Assembly (NCBI GenBank): GCA_022826925.1
Contig: JAJDTX010000152.1
Coordinates: forward strand, 1-42,042
Origin: Bryobacterales bacterium
Lineage (GTDB): Bacteria; Acidobacteriota; Terriglobia; Bryobacterales; UBA6623
DNA: 42,042 nucleotides
Direction: 5' to 3'
Positions 23,937 to 32,373 of this stretch are shown in pieces. Position numbers and translations under genes: made by a program. Every line of letters starts with the position of its first letter. Positions within the stretch are counted from its first letter, which is position 1. A model generated the notes under the pieces. The model was not told the DNA's origin and made no database searches. It saw only the letters and a program-made list of their open reading frames with translations.

Positions 23937-26837
23937 CTAGCCCTCGCCGACGAAGTCTTGCAAGGCTGCCCTCACCTTGGCAGAAGCGCCGTCCAGGCGA
24001 GCTGCGACGTCTCCGAAGTCGTCCACGCCCGCCGCCTCCGCGAACGAGGGTCGCAGGCGCTTGGGGACGGCCGCGCCTCGCTCGTCCGCCTCGAGCAGAC
24101 AACGGAGTGTATCGATGCGCGTCATCAGCCGCCACGCGTCAGCGAGTCCCGTCGCTAGATCGATCGGGATCGCGCCAGACTCTCCAAGCTCCGCCAGCAC
24201 GTCGCCAGCCGTGGCGGCGGATCGGACCGAGGGATGCTCCGGAGCGTGGCGGAGCCTGAAATAGTGCGTCAAGACCGCGATGTCGGCGAGGCCCCCGGGG
24301 CGCTCCGCCACCGCCTGCGGATCGCCATCTGGCGAGGTTCTCCGCAGTCGCCCGAGTGCCGCGGCCGCCTGTGCGCGCAAAGTTGAGGGGTCGCGGCGCA
24401 TCTCGAGGGCGGCGGACATGCTGTGCGAAACGCGCTCTGCCCCGTCTCCGACGCAGCACACGAGCCTGGGCCAGCATGGCACCCGCCCGCTCCAGATGCC
24501 TTCGCTGAGTCTGGCTTGCAGGGCCTCGTAGCTCGCCGCGGGCGCTTCGGCGGCACAAGCGTAGATCTTGCGCCAGCCCGGCTTCCCGCGGAGACTGCCC
24601 AGCAGCGCCGACTCGAGTTGCTCCGCAGAGGCAGATGCGGCTTGGCCGCCGCAGCCTTGGATGTGGCCGGCATCAAAAACGGCGATCTCGACCCCCGAGC
24701 CGACGTTCAGACACCGGCTGCCATAGTGGCCGGTGGCCAGGATCGCTATACCGGTACCAGCCGCAGACGCGTTCGAAGGTGTGATTTCGTCGCTTGCGCA
24801 CTGTGCCAGGGCCGCAATCGCGCAATCTGCGATGTCAGAGAAAAGCGCCGACGCATCCAGCGGATCTAGCGCGTGGAAGAAGACCCTTGCGCCGACCTTG
24901 AAGCGCGCTTCGTGGGTCCACTTGGAAATCTGCTGCGCCCTGCCTTCGAAACCCATGACACCCGCCAGCGTGGCGGCCAAGCTCGCTTGCAGAGCGCCGC
25001 GATCGGGCGGGGACGAATCGGAATCCGGATCGAGCAGGCTCTCGAGCAAGGACGGCCTCGCGGTCAGCAGCGCTCCGATGGCCGGCGCTGCGACCATGGT
25101 CTCGGCCACGGATTCCAACACGTGCAGGTTGGCTTGAAAGAGAGTCAGTATGCCGTGCGCGTCTGAAATTCGGTCGATCAATTCGTCGAACCGGCGCAGG
25201 GCCAGGTCAGGGTCCTGCGTCCCGCAGGAAGCAATGACGAGCGAAGGGATCAGAGACTGGAACAGTTCCATCGCCCGGCGGTCTCGCGCCACGGTGTGCC
25301 GTCCCGTGCGCCATCGCTCCACGATGGAGAATGCTGCCGCTGCATCGCGGTAGCCCATGCGTCCGAGCCGCTCCTCGGTTTCCGCTCGGCTGCGTCCGGA
25401 CAGCGCCGAAGAGGCGCTCGCAACCGTCATTTCGTGGGGTAGCTCAAAGAACGACTCGTATTGGTCCTCGACGTTGCGCAGGTGCGCCGTCAGGGCCTCG
25501 CGGAACGCTCGGCTGTCGGCGTATCCGAGAAACCGGGCCAAGGTCTCGTAGTCGGCCTCTGTCTTCGGCAGCGAGTGCGTCTGGCGGTCGCCGACCATCT
25601 GGATGCGGTGCTCGACCCGGCGCAGGTACTCGTAGGCTGCGCCGAGCTTCTCGCTGGCGGAGTCCGGGATTCTGCCGGCCGCGGCGAGCGCCGCCAGCGA
25701 GTCGCAAGTGCCGATCAGGCGCAGCGACGGGTCGGTGCCCCCCCAGACCAATTGGTGCGCCTGGGCGAAGAACTCGATTTCGCGAATGCCGCCCCGGCCG
25801 AGCTTGAGGTTCTGGCCCACCTCGCCAATCTGCCCGCCGCGGTGCTGCGCGTCGATCCGCCGCTTGGTCTCGTGCAGTTCCTGCACGGTGGCGAAGTCGA
25901 GGCTGTCACGCCACACGAACGACCCTAGCCGCTCCAAGAAGCGCTCGCCGGCGGCGATGTCGCCGGCGACCGGCCGCGCCTTGATCATCGCCGCGCGCTC
26001 CCATGTCTGGCCACGCTTGGCGTAGTATTCCAGAGCTGCCTTGGTCGAGATCACTAGCGGCATGGACACCGGATCTGGGCGAAGCCTCAGGTCTACCGGG
26101 AATACGCGCCCCTCGATGGTGGGTTCGGCCAGCAGGTCGACGAACCAACGCGCCAGCCGCATGAATTGGGAGGGCGCCTCGCGGCGGTTCGCCAGCGGAG
26201 CCACGTCGGGATCGTACAGCAGTATGAGGTCAATGTCAGAGGAGTAGTTCAGCTCCCTTCCGCCGAGCTTGCCCATGCCGATCACGATCAGGCCCGAGTC
26301 GTCTTCGCGTACTTCACGCCCCTCGGCGAACGCACCCTCGGCCGAGAGTTTGGCCAGTTGCGTGCGCAGGGCCACCGAGCAGGCCGCGCGGGCGAACTCC
26401 GAGAGCGCGCCGGTCACCTCGCGCAGCGACCACATCCCTGCGATATCGGCGAGCCCGACCGCCAGCGCGATGCGCCGACGCGCGCGGCGTAGCGTGCGCC
26501 CGACCTCCTGTTCAGAGGAGTCGATCGGAAGCGACAGCAAGCCGTCAACGATCGCGTCGACGCAGTGGCCCGGACCGCTCTCCCAGAGATCGCGAACAAA
26601 GCTCTGGTAGGCGATCGCGCAGCTCTCCAGGAATGGGCTGGCCCCGCAGATGCATCGCAGCATCGCACCGCCGTCGGCTGATGCGGGAAATTGCAGGGCG
26701 AAGTCCCTGTCCGCTCCCGGGCCGAGAGCGCTCGCGGCGTCGCTCCACTTTCTCAGGCCCACGGCCGCCCGGTCGGAGTTTGCCGGTGCCGGCCAAACGT
26801 CAGCGGCATTCAATCGACTCTCCGTCCGAGATGCCAT
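23937..26837 (-). CDS. glnE: GlnE, glutamine synthetase adenylyltransferase, with degenerate C-terminal catalytic site
   Basis: This is about 966 residues, the normal GlnE length; the ATG at 26837 is preferred over the TTG at 26840. GlnE attaches AMP to glutamine synthetase through its C-terminal domain and removes it through its N-terminal domain. The N-terminal domain is intact: 'GMGKLGGRELNYSSDIDL' with D201 and D203, 'RLRPDP', and 'GRGGIREIEF'. In the C-terminal domain the matching site reads 'GHYGSRCLNVGSGVEIAVF', so G715 and E717 replace the two catalytic aspartates. The 'DxRLRPxG' motif is absent and 'DIEF' has become 'DIAV'. Flanking helices, for example 'HYFRLRHAPEHPSV', are still alignable. 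The open frame is kept, so it is a pseudo-domain rather than a pseudogene. Activity is probably deadenylylation only, or altered. Confidence 0.88.
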   Translation of the reverse strand: MASRTESRLNAADVWPAPANSDRAAVGLRKWSDAASALGPGADRDFALQFPASADGGAMLRCICGASPFLESCAIAYQSFVRDLWESGPGHCVDAIVDGLLSLPIDSSEQEVGRTLRRARRRIALAVGLADIAGMWSLREVTGALSEFARAACSVALRTQLAKLSAEGAFAEGREVREDDSGLIVIGMGKLGGRELNYSSDIDLILLYDPDVAPLANRREAPSQFMRLARWFVDLLAEPTIEGRVFPVDLRLRPDPVSMPLVISTKAALEYYAKRGQTWERAAMIKARPVAGDIAAGERFLERLGSFVWRDSLDFATVQELHETKRRIDAQHRGGQIGEVGQNLKLGRGGIREIEFFAQAHQLVWGGTDPSLRLIGTCDSLAALAAAGRIPDSASEKLGAAYEYLRRVEHRIQMVGDRQTHSLPKTEADYETLARFLGYADSRAFREALTAHLRNVEDQYESFFELPHEMTVASASSALSGRSRAETEERLGRMGYRDAAAAFSIVERWRTGRHTVARDRRAMELFQSLIPSLVIASCGTQDPDLALRRFDELIDRISDAHGILTLFQANLHVLESVAETMVAAPAIGALLTARPSLLESLLDPDSDSSPPDRGALQASLAATLAGVMGFEGRAQQISKWTHEARFKVGARVFFHALDPLDASALFSDIADCAIAALAQCASDEITPSNASAAGTGIAILATGHYGSRCLNVGSGVEIAVFDAGHIQGCGGQAASASAEQLESALLGSLRGKPGWRKIYACAAEAPAASYEALQARLSEGIWSGRVPCWPRLVCCVGDGAERVSHSMSAALEMRRDPSTLRAQAAAALGRLRRTSPDGDPQAVAERPGGLADIAVLTHYFRLRHAPEHPSVRSAATAGDVLAELGESGAIPIDLATGLADAWRLMTRIDTLRCLLEADERGAAVPKRLRPSFAEAAGVDDFGDVAARLDGASAKVRAALQDFVGEG

Positions 26838-27206
26838 CAAGCGTTACTGCCGTGTCAGCGCCTGCCGCAACGTTGGGTCCCCGCCTAATCGGTCTTCGCC
26901 GCCGCAGGGATCGCTACGGGGTAACTCCCCTGCTCGTACGTGCCACATCGTATCAGAAGCAGTGTCGTCGGCTGCGCTTTTGATGTTTTGTAGCGGCCGA
27001 ATTGGCGCTATGAGCGGGCGCGTGCGCTGCACGGCCGAGAAGCTCGACGGCCGCAGGTGACAGCGGCTCGCTACCGGCTTGGCGATTGAGAGTCCTTTGG
27101 ATGCGGCTGCGATATTGCATAATGTCAGCGTGGGCGTGAGCACTCACGGGCGGTTGCGAGTTCTTGCCGTCCGCGCATTCTGGACGTCTTTGAGCAAGAG
27201 GAATTC
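26838..27206. other. intergenic region between glnE and the signalling operon
   Basis: This divergent 369-base gap must hold promoters for both sides. A GGGG-TAACT-CCCC hairpin sits at about 26918-26930 without a T-run. I looked for 4.5S, 6S, tmRNA and RNase P signatures and saw none. Short readings in both strands lack family features. Confidence 0.4.
27096..27123 (+). promoter_or_regulatory. candidate sigma-70-type promoter for the signalling operon
   Basis: TTTGGA (27096-27101) and CATAAT (27118-27123) are separated by 16 bases and lie about 80 bases before the GTG start at 27207. The match is fair, not strong. Confidence 0.35.
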
Positions 27207-28388
27207 GTGTCAAGTTCGATGCATGTAACGCCGAACGGGCCGCACCGCATCTTGGTGGTCGACGACGAACCCGATCTGGAGCAATTGATCAGGCAGCGCA
27301 TGCGGCGCGAGATCCGTTCCGGACAATTTGAGATGGAGTTCGCCTACAACGGCTTGGAAGCACTAGCCAAGCTAGAGAAGCTGGACCGTTTCGATATGGT
27401 GCTGTCGGACATCAATATGCCGAAGATGGACGGGCTAGCACTGCTGGAGCGGATTCCGACTGTCGATCCTGACGTGAAGGCAGTGATTGTGTCCGCCTAC
27501 GGGGACATGAAGAACATTCGCACAGCGATGAATCGGGGGGCGTTTGACTTTGTCACCAAGCCGATCGATTTCGGTGACCTGCGGGTGACGATCGACCGCA
27601 CCTTGCAGAACTCGGCCGTCTGGCGGGAGGCGATGCAGTCCCGTAGTCAGTTGATGGCGTTAGAGAACGAACTTGACGTCGCCCGCCGGATGCAGGCTTC
27701 GATACTTCCGACAGAGTTTCCCAAGACGGACAGCTTCGAAGTGTACGCCAACATGCAGCCGGCCCGGGCGGTGGGCGGGGATTTCTATGATGTGCAGACC
27801 TTGGACCAATCACGCGTTGGAATGGCCGTCGCCGACGTCTCTGGCAAAGGTGTGCCCGCCGCACTATTCATGATGTCAAGCCGAACGCTGCTCAAGGGTG
27901 CGGCGATCGGCTCTTCGGATCCAGCGATGGTGCTGACGACGGTCAACACCGTGCTCAGCGACGACAACTCCGAGATGATGTTCGTGACGGTGCTGTACGC
28001 GGTGTTCGACCCTAAGACGCGTGCCTACACGTATGTTTGCGGCGGCCACGACGCGCCGGTGGTGGTGCATGCCGATGGCAGCTCGACGCCACTGCCGCAC
28101 ACGGGAGGTATTGCGCTGGGAGTACTGCCGAATGTGTCCTACCGGTCGCATACGGTGACGCTGGAGGAAGGCGACATGGTGCTGCTGTATACCGATGGGG
28201 TAACTGAAGCGCAGAACAGATCTGGCGAGCAGTTCGGCTTGGAGCGACTCCAAGAGGTCTTCCAAGAGGAGACGCCGTCTCGAGCGGAGGCGGCCACCGG
28301 GATGGTATTCCAAGCAGTGCGGGACTTCGCAGGGACGGCGCCACAGTTCGACGACATCACGTGCTTGGCGCTGTGTCAGCGGGGGTAG
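27207..28388 (+). CDS. response regulator with PP2C (RsbU/SpoIIE-type) phosphatase output
   Basis: This is a 393-residue protein. Residues 13-130 are a receiver domain with acidic D19-D20, phospho-acceptor D68 in 'LSDINMP' and K118 in 'VTKPID'. A short coiled linker ('LDVARRMQASILP') leads to a PP2C domain with the metal ligands in 'VGGDFYD', 'VADVSGKG', 'YTDGVTEA' and 'DDITCL'. Phosphorylation of the receiver would switch on dephosphorylation of a STAS antagonist such as the one at 36637-36975. The GTG start has AAGAGGAA 3 bases upstream; the ATG at 27219 is too far from it. It is the first gene of a four-gene operon; the next gene starts at the stop codon or 6 bases after it. Confidence 0.92.
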   Translation: MSSSMHVTPNGPHRILVVDDEPDLEQLIRQRMRREIRSGQFEMEFAYNGLEALAKLEKLDRFDMVLSDINMPKMDGLALLERIPTVDPDVKAVIVSAYGDMKNIRTAMNRGAFDFVTKPIDFGDLRVTIDRTLQNSAVWREAMQSRSQLMALENELDVARRMQASILPTEFPKTDSFEVYANMQPARAVGGDFYDVQTLDQSRVGMAVADVSGKGVPAALFMMSSRTLLKGAAIGSSDPAMVLTTVNTVLSDDNSEMMFVTVLYAVFDPKTRAYTYVCGGHDAPVVVHADGSSTPLPHTGGIALGVLPNVSYRSHTVTLEEGDMVLLYTDGVTEAQNRSGEQFGLERLQEVFQEETPSRAEAATGMVFQAVRDFAGTAPQFDDITCLALCQRG

Positions 28389-28394
28389 GTGGCG

Positions 28395-28808
28395 ATGGCG
28401 GACCAGGTCAGTCTCAATCTAGAGTCGAGCCTAGAATCCTTGAGCCAGATCGAGCGGGAGGTCGCAGCATTTGGGGCCGAGCACGGATGGCCGGCTGACC
28501 TGCTCTTCCACGTCCAATTGGTGCTGGATGAGCTGGCAACGAACGTGATCAATCACGGGTACGGCGCAAGTGGGCACGAATTCCAGATCACGATCAAGTC
28601 CAAGCCGCAGGCCGTACGCATCGAAATGGTGGACGAAGCGCGACCGTTCGATCCGCTGCAGGATGCCCCGAATCCGACCACCGATGCGAGCGTGGAAGAG
28701 CGGCAGGTGGGTGGACTGGGAGTGCATCTCGCCAAGCAGCTGATGGACGAGATGGAGTACAGGTGGGAGGACGGCAAGAACCGTCTGACAATCGTGAAGA
28801 ATCGCTGA
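28395..28808 (+). CDS. RsbW-like anti-sigma/serine kinase (HATPase)
   Basis: This protein of about 137 residues (139 if the GTG at 28389 is used) is a stand-alone GHKL ATPase. It has the N-box 'LDELATNVINHGYG', the G1 region 'VDEARPFDP' and the lid 'GGLGVHLAKQLMDE'. Such proteins phosphorylate a STAS-domain antagonist and hold a sigma factor or another target. Its position directly after the PP2C regulator gives the kinase/phosphatase pair of a partner switch. No sigma factor gene is in the window, so the final target is unknown. The ATG has an AGGTGG just upstream. Confidence 0.9.
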   Translation: MADQVSLNLESSLESLSQIEREVAAFGAEHGWPADLLFHVQLVLDELATNVINHGYGASGHEFQITIKSKPQAVRIEMVDEARPFDPLQDAPNPTTDASVEERQVGGLGVHLAKQLMDEMEYRWEDGKNRLTIVKNR

Positions 28809-28810
28809 AG

Positions 28811-29977
28811 ATGGGCAGGTTTGGCAGAACCGCTGGGGTCGTTGCGCTGTGGATGGCGCTGGCAGCCGGCACGGCAACCGCACAGGGCTTGGAAGCGGGG
28901 GAGCAGGCAGTACTGTTCGGGCAGTCGGCTCCGTTGAGTGGCCCGGCACAGCAACTGGGCAGCGATGCGCGAGCCGGGATCTTGGCGGCCTTCGCGGAGG
29001 CCAATCGCAAGGGCGGAGTGCACGGACGCAAGCTCGAGCTGCTGTCACTGGACGACGCCTACGAGCCTGCCAGCGCACTGGCCAACACCGAAAGTCTGAT
29101 CGAGGATCACAACGTCTTCGCACTAATTGGCTCGGTAGGCACGCCGACCACGGTGGTGGCGGTGCCAGTGGCGGCCGAGGCCGGGGTGCCCTTCATCGCG
29201 CCTGTGACGGGTGCCGAGTTTCTGAGAGACGACCACTGGACTACCGTTATCAACCTGCGCGCGTCGTACTTTCAGGAGACGCGTGAAATTGTCACACGGC
29301 TTGTCGAGGATCTTGGCGTCGAGCGCATCGCGGTGTTGTACCAGGACGATTCCTACGGTCGCGCCGGGCTGAACGGCGTGCAAGCTGCTCTGAAGGAGCG
29401 CGGCCTGGAACAGGTCGCCGTGGGGGTGTACACCCGCAACACGACGGCAGTGAAGACGGCGCTGTTGGAGCTGCGCGCCGCCGCGCCCGGGGCGGTGGTT
29501 TTGATTGGAGCCTATAGTCCGGTGGCGACGGCGATCCAATGGGCTAGGTACATCGGTATGGACGCCGTATTCGCGACGGTATCATTCAGCGGCACCAACG
29601 CGCTTGCGGAGGCCATGGGGGCGCGCGGACAAGGAGTGTACGTGACTCAGGTCGTGCCCTTTCCATCGGCGACATCACCAATCGCGCGGGCTTATCTGGC
29701 GGCCTTGCGAGCGAACTCGCGCCGATCGTCTCCGAGCTTCGTTTCGTTCGAGGGTTACTTGGCGGGCCGCCTAGCGATCGCGGGCTTGGAACGGACCGGG
29801 CCCAGTCTGGATCGGACAGAATTCCTCCGCCAAGTGCTTGACGGTCCGCCGATCGACCTGCACGGCTTCCGCCTGAGCTACGGTGGCGACGACAACCAAG
29901 GCTCGGACCAAGTCTTTCTGACGGTGATCGGCCCTAGTCTGGCCTACGAAGCAGCCCAAAAGATGGAGCGCCGATAG
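28811..29977 (+). CDS. LivK-like periplasmic binding protein (Peripla_BP_6), probably a sensor
   Basis: This 388-residue protein has a Sec signal peptide ending 'ATAQ', then a two-lobed type I binding-protein fold. Motifs include 'FGQSAPLSGPA', 'GGVHGRKLEL', 'SVGTPTT' and 'LRASYFQET'. The family binds branched-chain amino acids, amides or aromatic acids for ABC importers. Here no permease or ATPase gene is present; the gene lies between an RsbW-like kinase (2-base gap) and a histidine kinase (3-base gap). This suggests it delivers ligand status to the kinase, as LuxP does for LuxQ or TorT for TorS. The start at 28811 gives the proper signal peptide. It is paralogous to the protein at 40434-41702. 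Confidence 0.88.
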   Translation: MGRFGRTAGVVALWMALAAGTATAQGLEAGEQAVLFGQSAPLSGPAQQLGSDARAGILAAFAEANRKGGVHGRKLELLSLDDAYEPASALANTESLIEDHNVFALIGSVGTPTTVVAVPVAAEAGVPFIAPVTGAEFLRDDHWTTVINLRASYFQETREIVTRLVEDLGVERIAVLYQDDSYGRAGLNGVQAALKERGLEQVAVGVYTRNTTAVKTALLELRAAAPGAVVLIGAYSPVATAIQWARYIGMDAVFATVSFSGTNALAEAMGARGQGVYVTQVVPFPSATSPIARAYLAALRANSRRSSPSFVSFEGYLAGRLAIAGLERTGPSLDRTEFLRQVLDGPPIDLHGFRLSYGGDDNQGSDQVFLTVIGPSLAYEAAQKMERR

Positions 29978-29980
29978 CGT

Positions 29981-32215
29981 ATGGCCGACCTCGGGCGGCT
30001 CGTGCGCAAGCTGAGCTTGGGGCGCGTGCAAGCACGCTTGCGCGATCTGCCGCTGCTGTCAGGCCAGCGTGTCAAGCGCTTGGCGGGAGCGCGGCGGGGC
30101 ATCGCCGTGCAGATGTATCTGGGACTCGGCGGGGCCGCGTCTTTGACCGCTATGGCCAGCGTGGTCGCGCTGATCTCGTTTAACGAAGTGCGGGAATCGC
30201 AGGAGGTCATGAATCAGAGGACCGTGCCGGACATGGCCGCGGCGTTTGCCGTCGCGCAGCACGTCGGGGCGTTGGTTGATGCGGCGCCGTCGCTGACCGT
30301 GGTCGATTCGGTCGATCTGTTTGAAGAGCGACGTCAACAGATCGGTGAGCAACTGCGCGTCTTCGAAGAGAGCCTGCAGGTACTGGCCGGCCGCCGGGGA
30401 GAGAGCGAGGGCATTCGGCGGATCCGTGTCCGGGGGCGCGAGATGTCGACCAACATGCAGGCGATCGAAGTCTCCCAAGAGCGGGCGTTCGAACTGGCGG
30501 GCCAGCGCACCGCGATCAGCGAGCAGATCGAGCGCATCGACGCCGCGCTCACAAACCTCGTCATCTCGATCATCGACGACCAGTTCTTTTACACGATGAC
30601 GGGCTACCTGAATCTAGGCGAGCCGCCGGTCCCACGAGCGACGCACCTTACGGAGCAGGAGGTCACGCGCTACCGCCTAATGGCCGAGTTGCGCGAGGGC
30701 GCGGCAGTGACCAGCCAGCTGGTGGCCAATGCGACGGCGATCTCTGACGAGGCCGAACTGCGCACACTTCTGGATCGCTTCGAGGCGGCTTCAAGCCGCA
30801 CGCTGCGCAACCTAAACCAGATCGGCGAACTGCAATCCGGAGCCGAGATCATCGCGCTCTTTCGCGAGCTTTTCGATCTGTCTACCGGGCCGGCCGGCTT
30901 GCTGGAAGTGCGCCAGCAGGAGCTGGAGGTGCTCGGCCAGCAAGGCGTGCTGCTGGACCGCAACCGCGAGATCGCGACGGGCTTGGTGGGCGAAGTCGAG
31001 GGCTTGGTGGCCGGTCTGCGCTCCAGCACACAGCTTGCGGCACAGTCCTCCGCGGAGGCGATCCAAACGGCCATCCAGCGACTGCTGGGGCTGAACTTGG
31101 TCACGCTGGCCGGCGCCGCTGTGATCGGCTGGCTGTTCGTCGGCCGGCATCTCTTGCGTCGCCTGCACAAGCTTTCCTCAACCATGCTGAACATGGCCGG
31201 GGGCGATCTCGAGAAGGAAGTGGAGGTGGAGGGTTCGGACGAGGTGGCTGACATGGCGCAGGCCTTGGAAGTATTCCGGAGGCACGCGCTGGAAGTGCAA
31301 CGCTTGAACTTGGTCGAGAAGCTGGCAGAGGACCTGAAGGGCAAGAATCTGGAGCTGGAGGGCGTCTTGGCGGACCTGCGCACAGCACAGGACCAGATCG
31401 TCATGCGTGAGAAGCTGGCGGCTCTGGGCGAATTGACGGCCGGCGTGGCGCATGAGATCAAAAACCCGCTGAACTTCGTGAAGAATTTCTCGGAAGTCTC
31501 GCAGGAACTGCTCACCGAACTGCAAGAGGCGCTGCCGGACGCAGACAAACCGCTCACTAAGGAGCAGCGGGAGGAGTTGGCCGATATCTGCGACTACCTG
31601 ACAGGAAACTTGGAGCGGATCCACGGGCACGGCGAGCGTGCGAACCGGATCGTGAACGACATGCTCATGATGGGGCGCGGCTCAAACGAATGGCGCCCGA
31701 CCGGGATCAACCGCTTGGTCACCGAGCATGCCAATCTGGCCTACCATAGCGCTCGGGCCACCGATTCGAATTTCCAGCTGAGCATCGAGGAGGACCTGGA
31801 CGAGCGCGTGGGAGAAGTGGACGCTGTCCCGCAAGACTTGGGGCGGGTGGTCCTGAACATGGTTTCGAACGCCTGCCACGCCACCAACGAGAGGCGGGTG
31901 TCCGGAGAAGAGGCAGGCTATTCCCCGACGCTGAAGATTCGCACGGTGGATGCCGGAGACAGGTACGAGATTCGCATTCGGGACAACGGCCACGGCATTC
32001 CGGACGAGGTGCTGGAGAAGATGTTCAATCCCTTTTTCACGACCAAGCCTACCGATCAGGGCACGGGGCTGGGCTTGGCGCTGTCAAACGACATCGTGCG
32101 CGAGCACGGCGGCGAGATTCGCGTAGAGACCGCGGTCGGCGAATTCACGGAAATGATCGTCGATTTGCCAAAACAGGCGAGCGTCGCCGCCCACGGTGAC
32201 GGGGAGGGCGAGTAG
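29981..32215 (+). CDS. membrane sensor histidine kinase
   Basis: This 744-residue protein has a transmembrane helix at about 43-67, a long helical periplasmic domain (about 70-365), a second helix at about 368-392 and a HAMP segment. A coiled region then precedes the dimerisation helix with phospho-acceptor H491 in 'GVAHEIKNPLNF'. The ATPase domain has the N-box 'NMVSNACHAT', 'DNGHGIP', 'PFFTTKP' and 'GTGLGLALS'. It is the last gene of the operon and should phosphorylate the receiver-PP2C protein encoded first. The large periplasmic helical domain is the likely docking site for the LivK-like protein encoded just before it. Confidence 0.92.
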   Translation: MADLGRLVRKLSLGRVQARLRDLPLLSGQRVKRLAGARRGIAVQMYLGLGGAASLTAMASVVALISFNEVRESQEVMNQRTVPDMAAAFAVAQHVGALVDAAPSLTVVDSVDLFEERRQQIGEQLRVFEESLQVLAGRRGESEGIRRIRVRGREMSTNMQAIEVSQERAFELAGQRTAISEQIERIDAALTNLVISIIDDQFFYTMTGYLNLGEPPVPRATHLTEQEVTRYRLMAELREGAAVTSQLVANATAISDEAELRTLLDRFEAASSRTLRNLNQIGELQSGAEIIALFRELFDLSTGPAGLLEVRQQELEVLGQQGVLLDRNREIATGLVGEVEGLVAGLRSSTQLAAQSSAEAIQTAIQRLLGLNLVTLAGAAVIGWLFVGRHLLRRLHKLSSTMLNMAGGDLEKEVEVEGSDEVADMAQALEVFRRHALEVQRLNLVEKLAEDLKGKNLELEGVLADLRTAQDQIVMREKLAALGELTAGVAHEIKNPLNFVKNFSEVSQELLTELQEALPDADKPLTKEQREELADICDYLTGNLERIHGHGERANRIVNDMLMMGRGSNEWRPTGINRLVTEHANLAYHSARATDSNFQLSIEEDLDERVGEVDAVPQDLGRVVLNMVSNACHATNERRVSGEEAGYSPTLKIRTVDAGDRYEIRIRDNGHGIPDEVLEKMFNPFFTTKPTDQGTGLGLALSNDIVREHGGEIRVETAVGEFTEMIVDLPKQASVAAHGDGEGE

Positions 32216-32266
32216 ACGGCTTGATCCCGGCCCAGCGCGCACCTGACAGATGCTGTCTCGATTCGC

Positions 32267-32305
32267 TAAGCCCGTCGGTCCCAGAGGGTCAATGAACGGG
32301 CCTTA
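32267..32305. other. imperfect inverted repeat between convergent genes
   Basis: TAAGCCCGT pairs with ACGGGCCTTA (one bulged C) across a 20-base loop that itself holds CCC-AGA-GGG. It sits in the 158-base gap between the kinase stop and the restriction enzyme stop. It could end transcripts from both sides, but there is no T-run. Confidence 0.3.
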
Positions 32306-32373
32306 CGTTTCAACGTACTCAGAAACGAAATCGGACGGGAATGTTGCTGGCATCAACACTCTCTGCATCTTCG

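Noticed and set aside
26838..27206. Possible structured RNA between glnE and the signalling operon
   Set aside because: A short GGGG/CCCC hairpin exists, but no conserved core of 4.5S, 6S, tmRNA or RNase P RNA could be found.
28811..32215. Ordinary amino-acid ABC importer
   Set aside because: Only the binding protein is present; neighbours are signalling proteins, and no permease or ATP-binding subunit occurs in the window.
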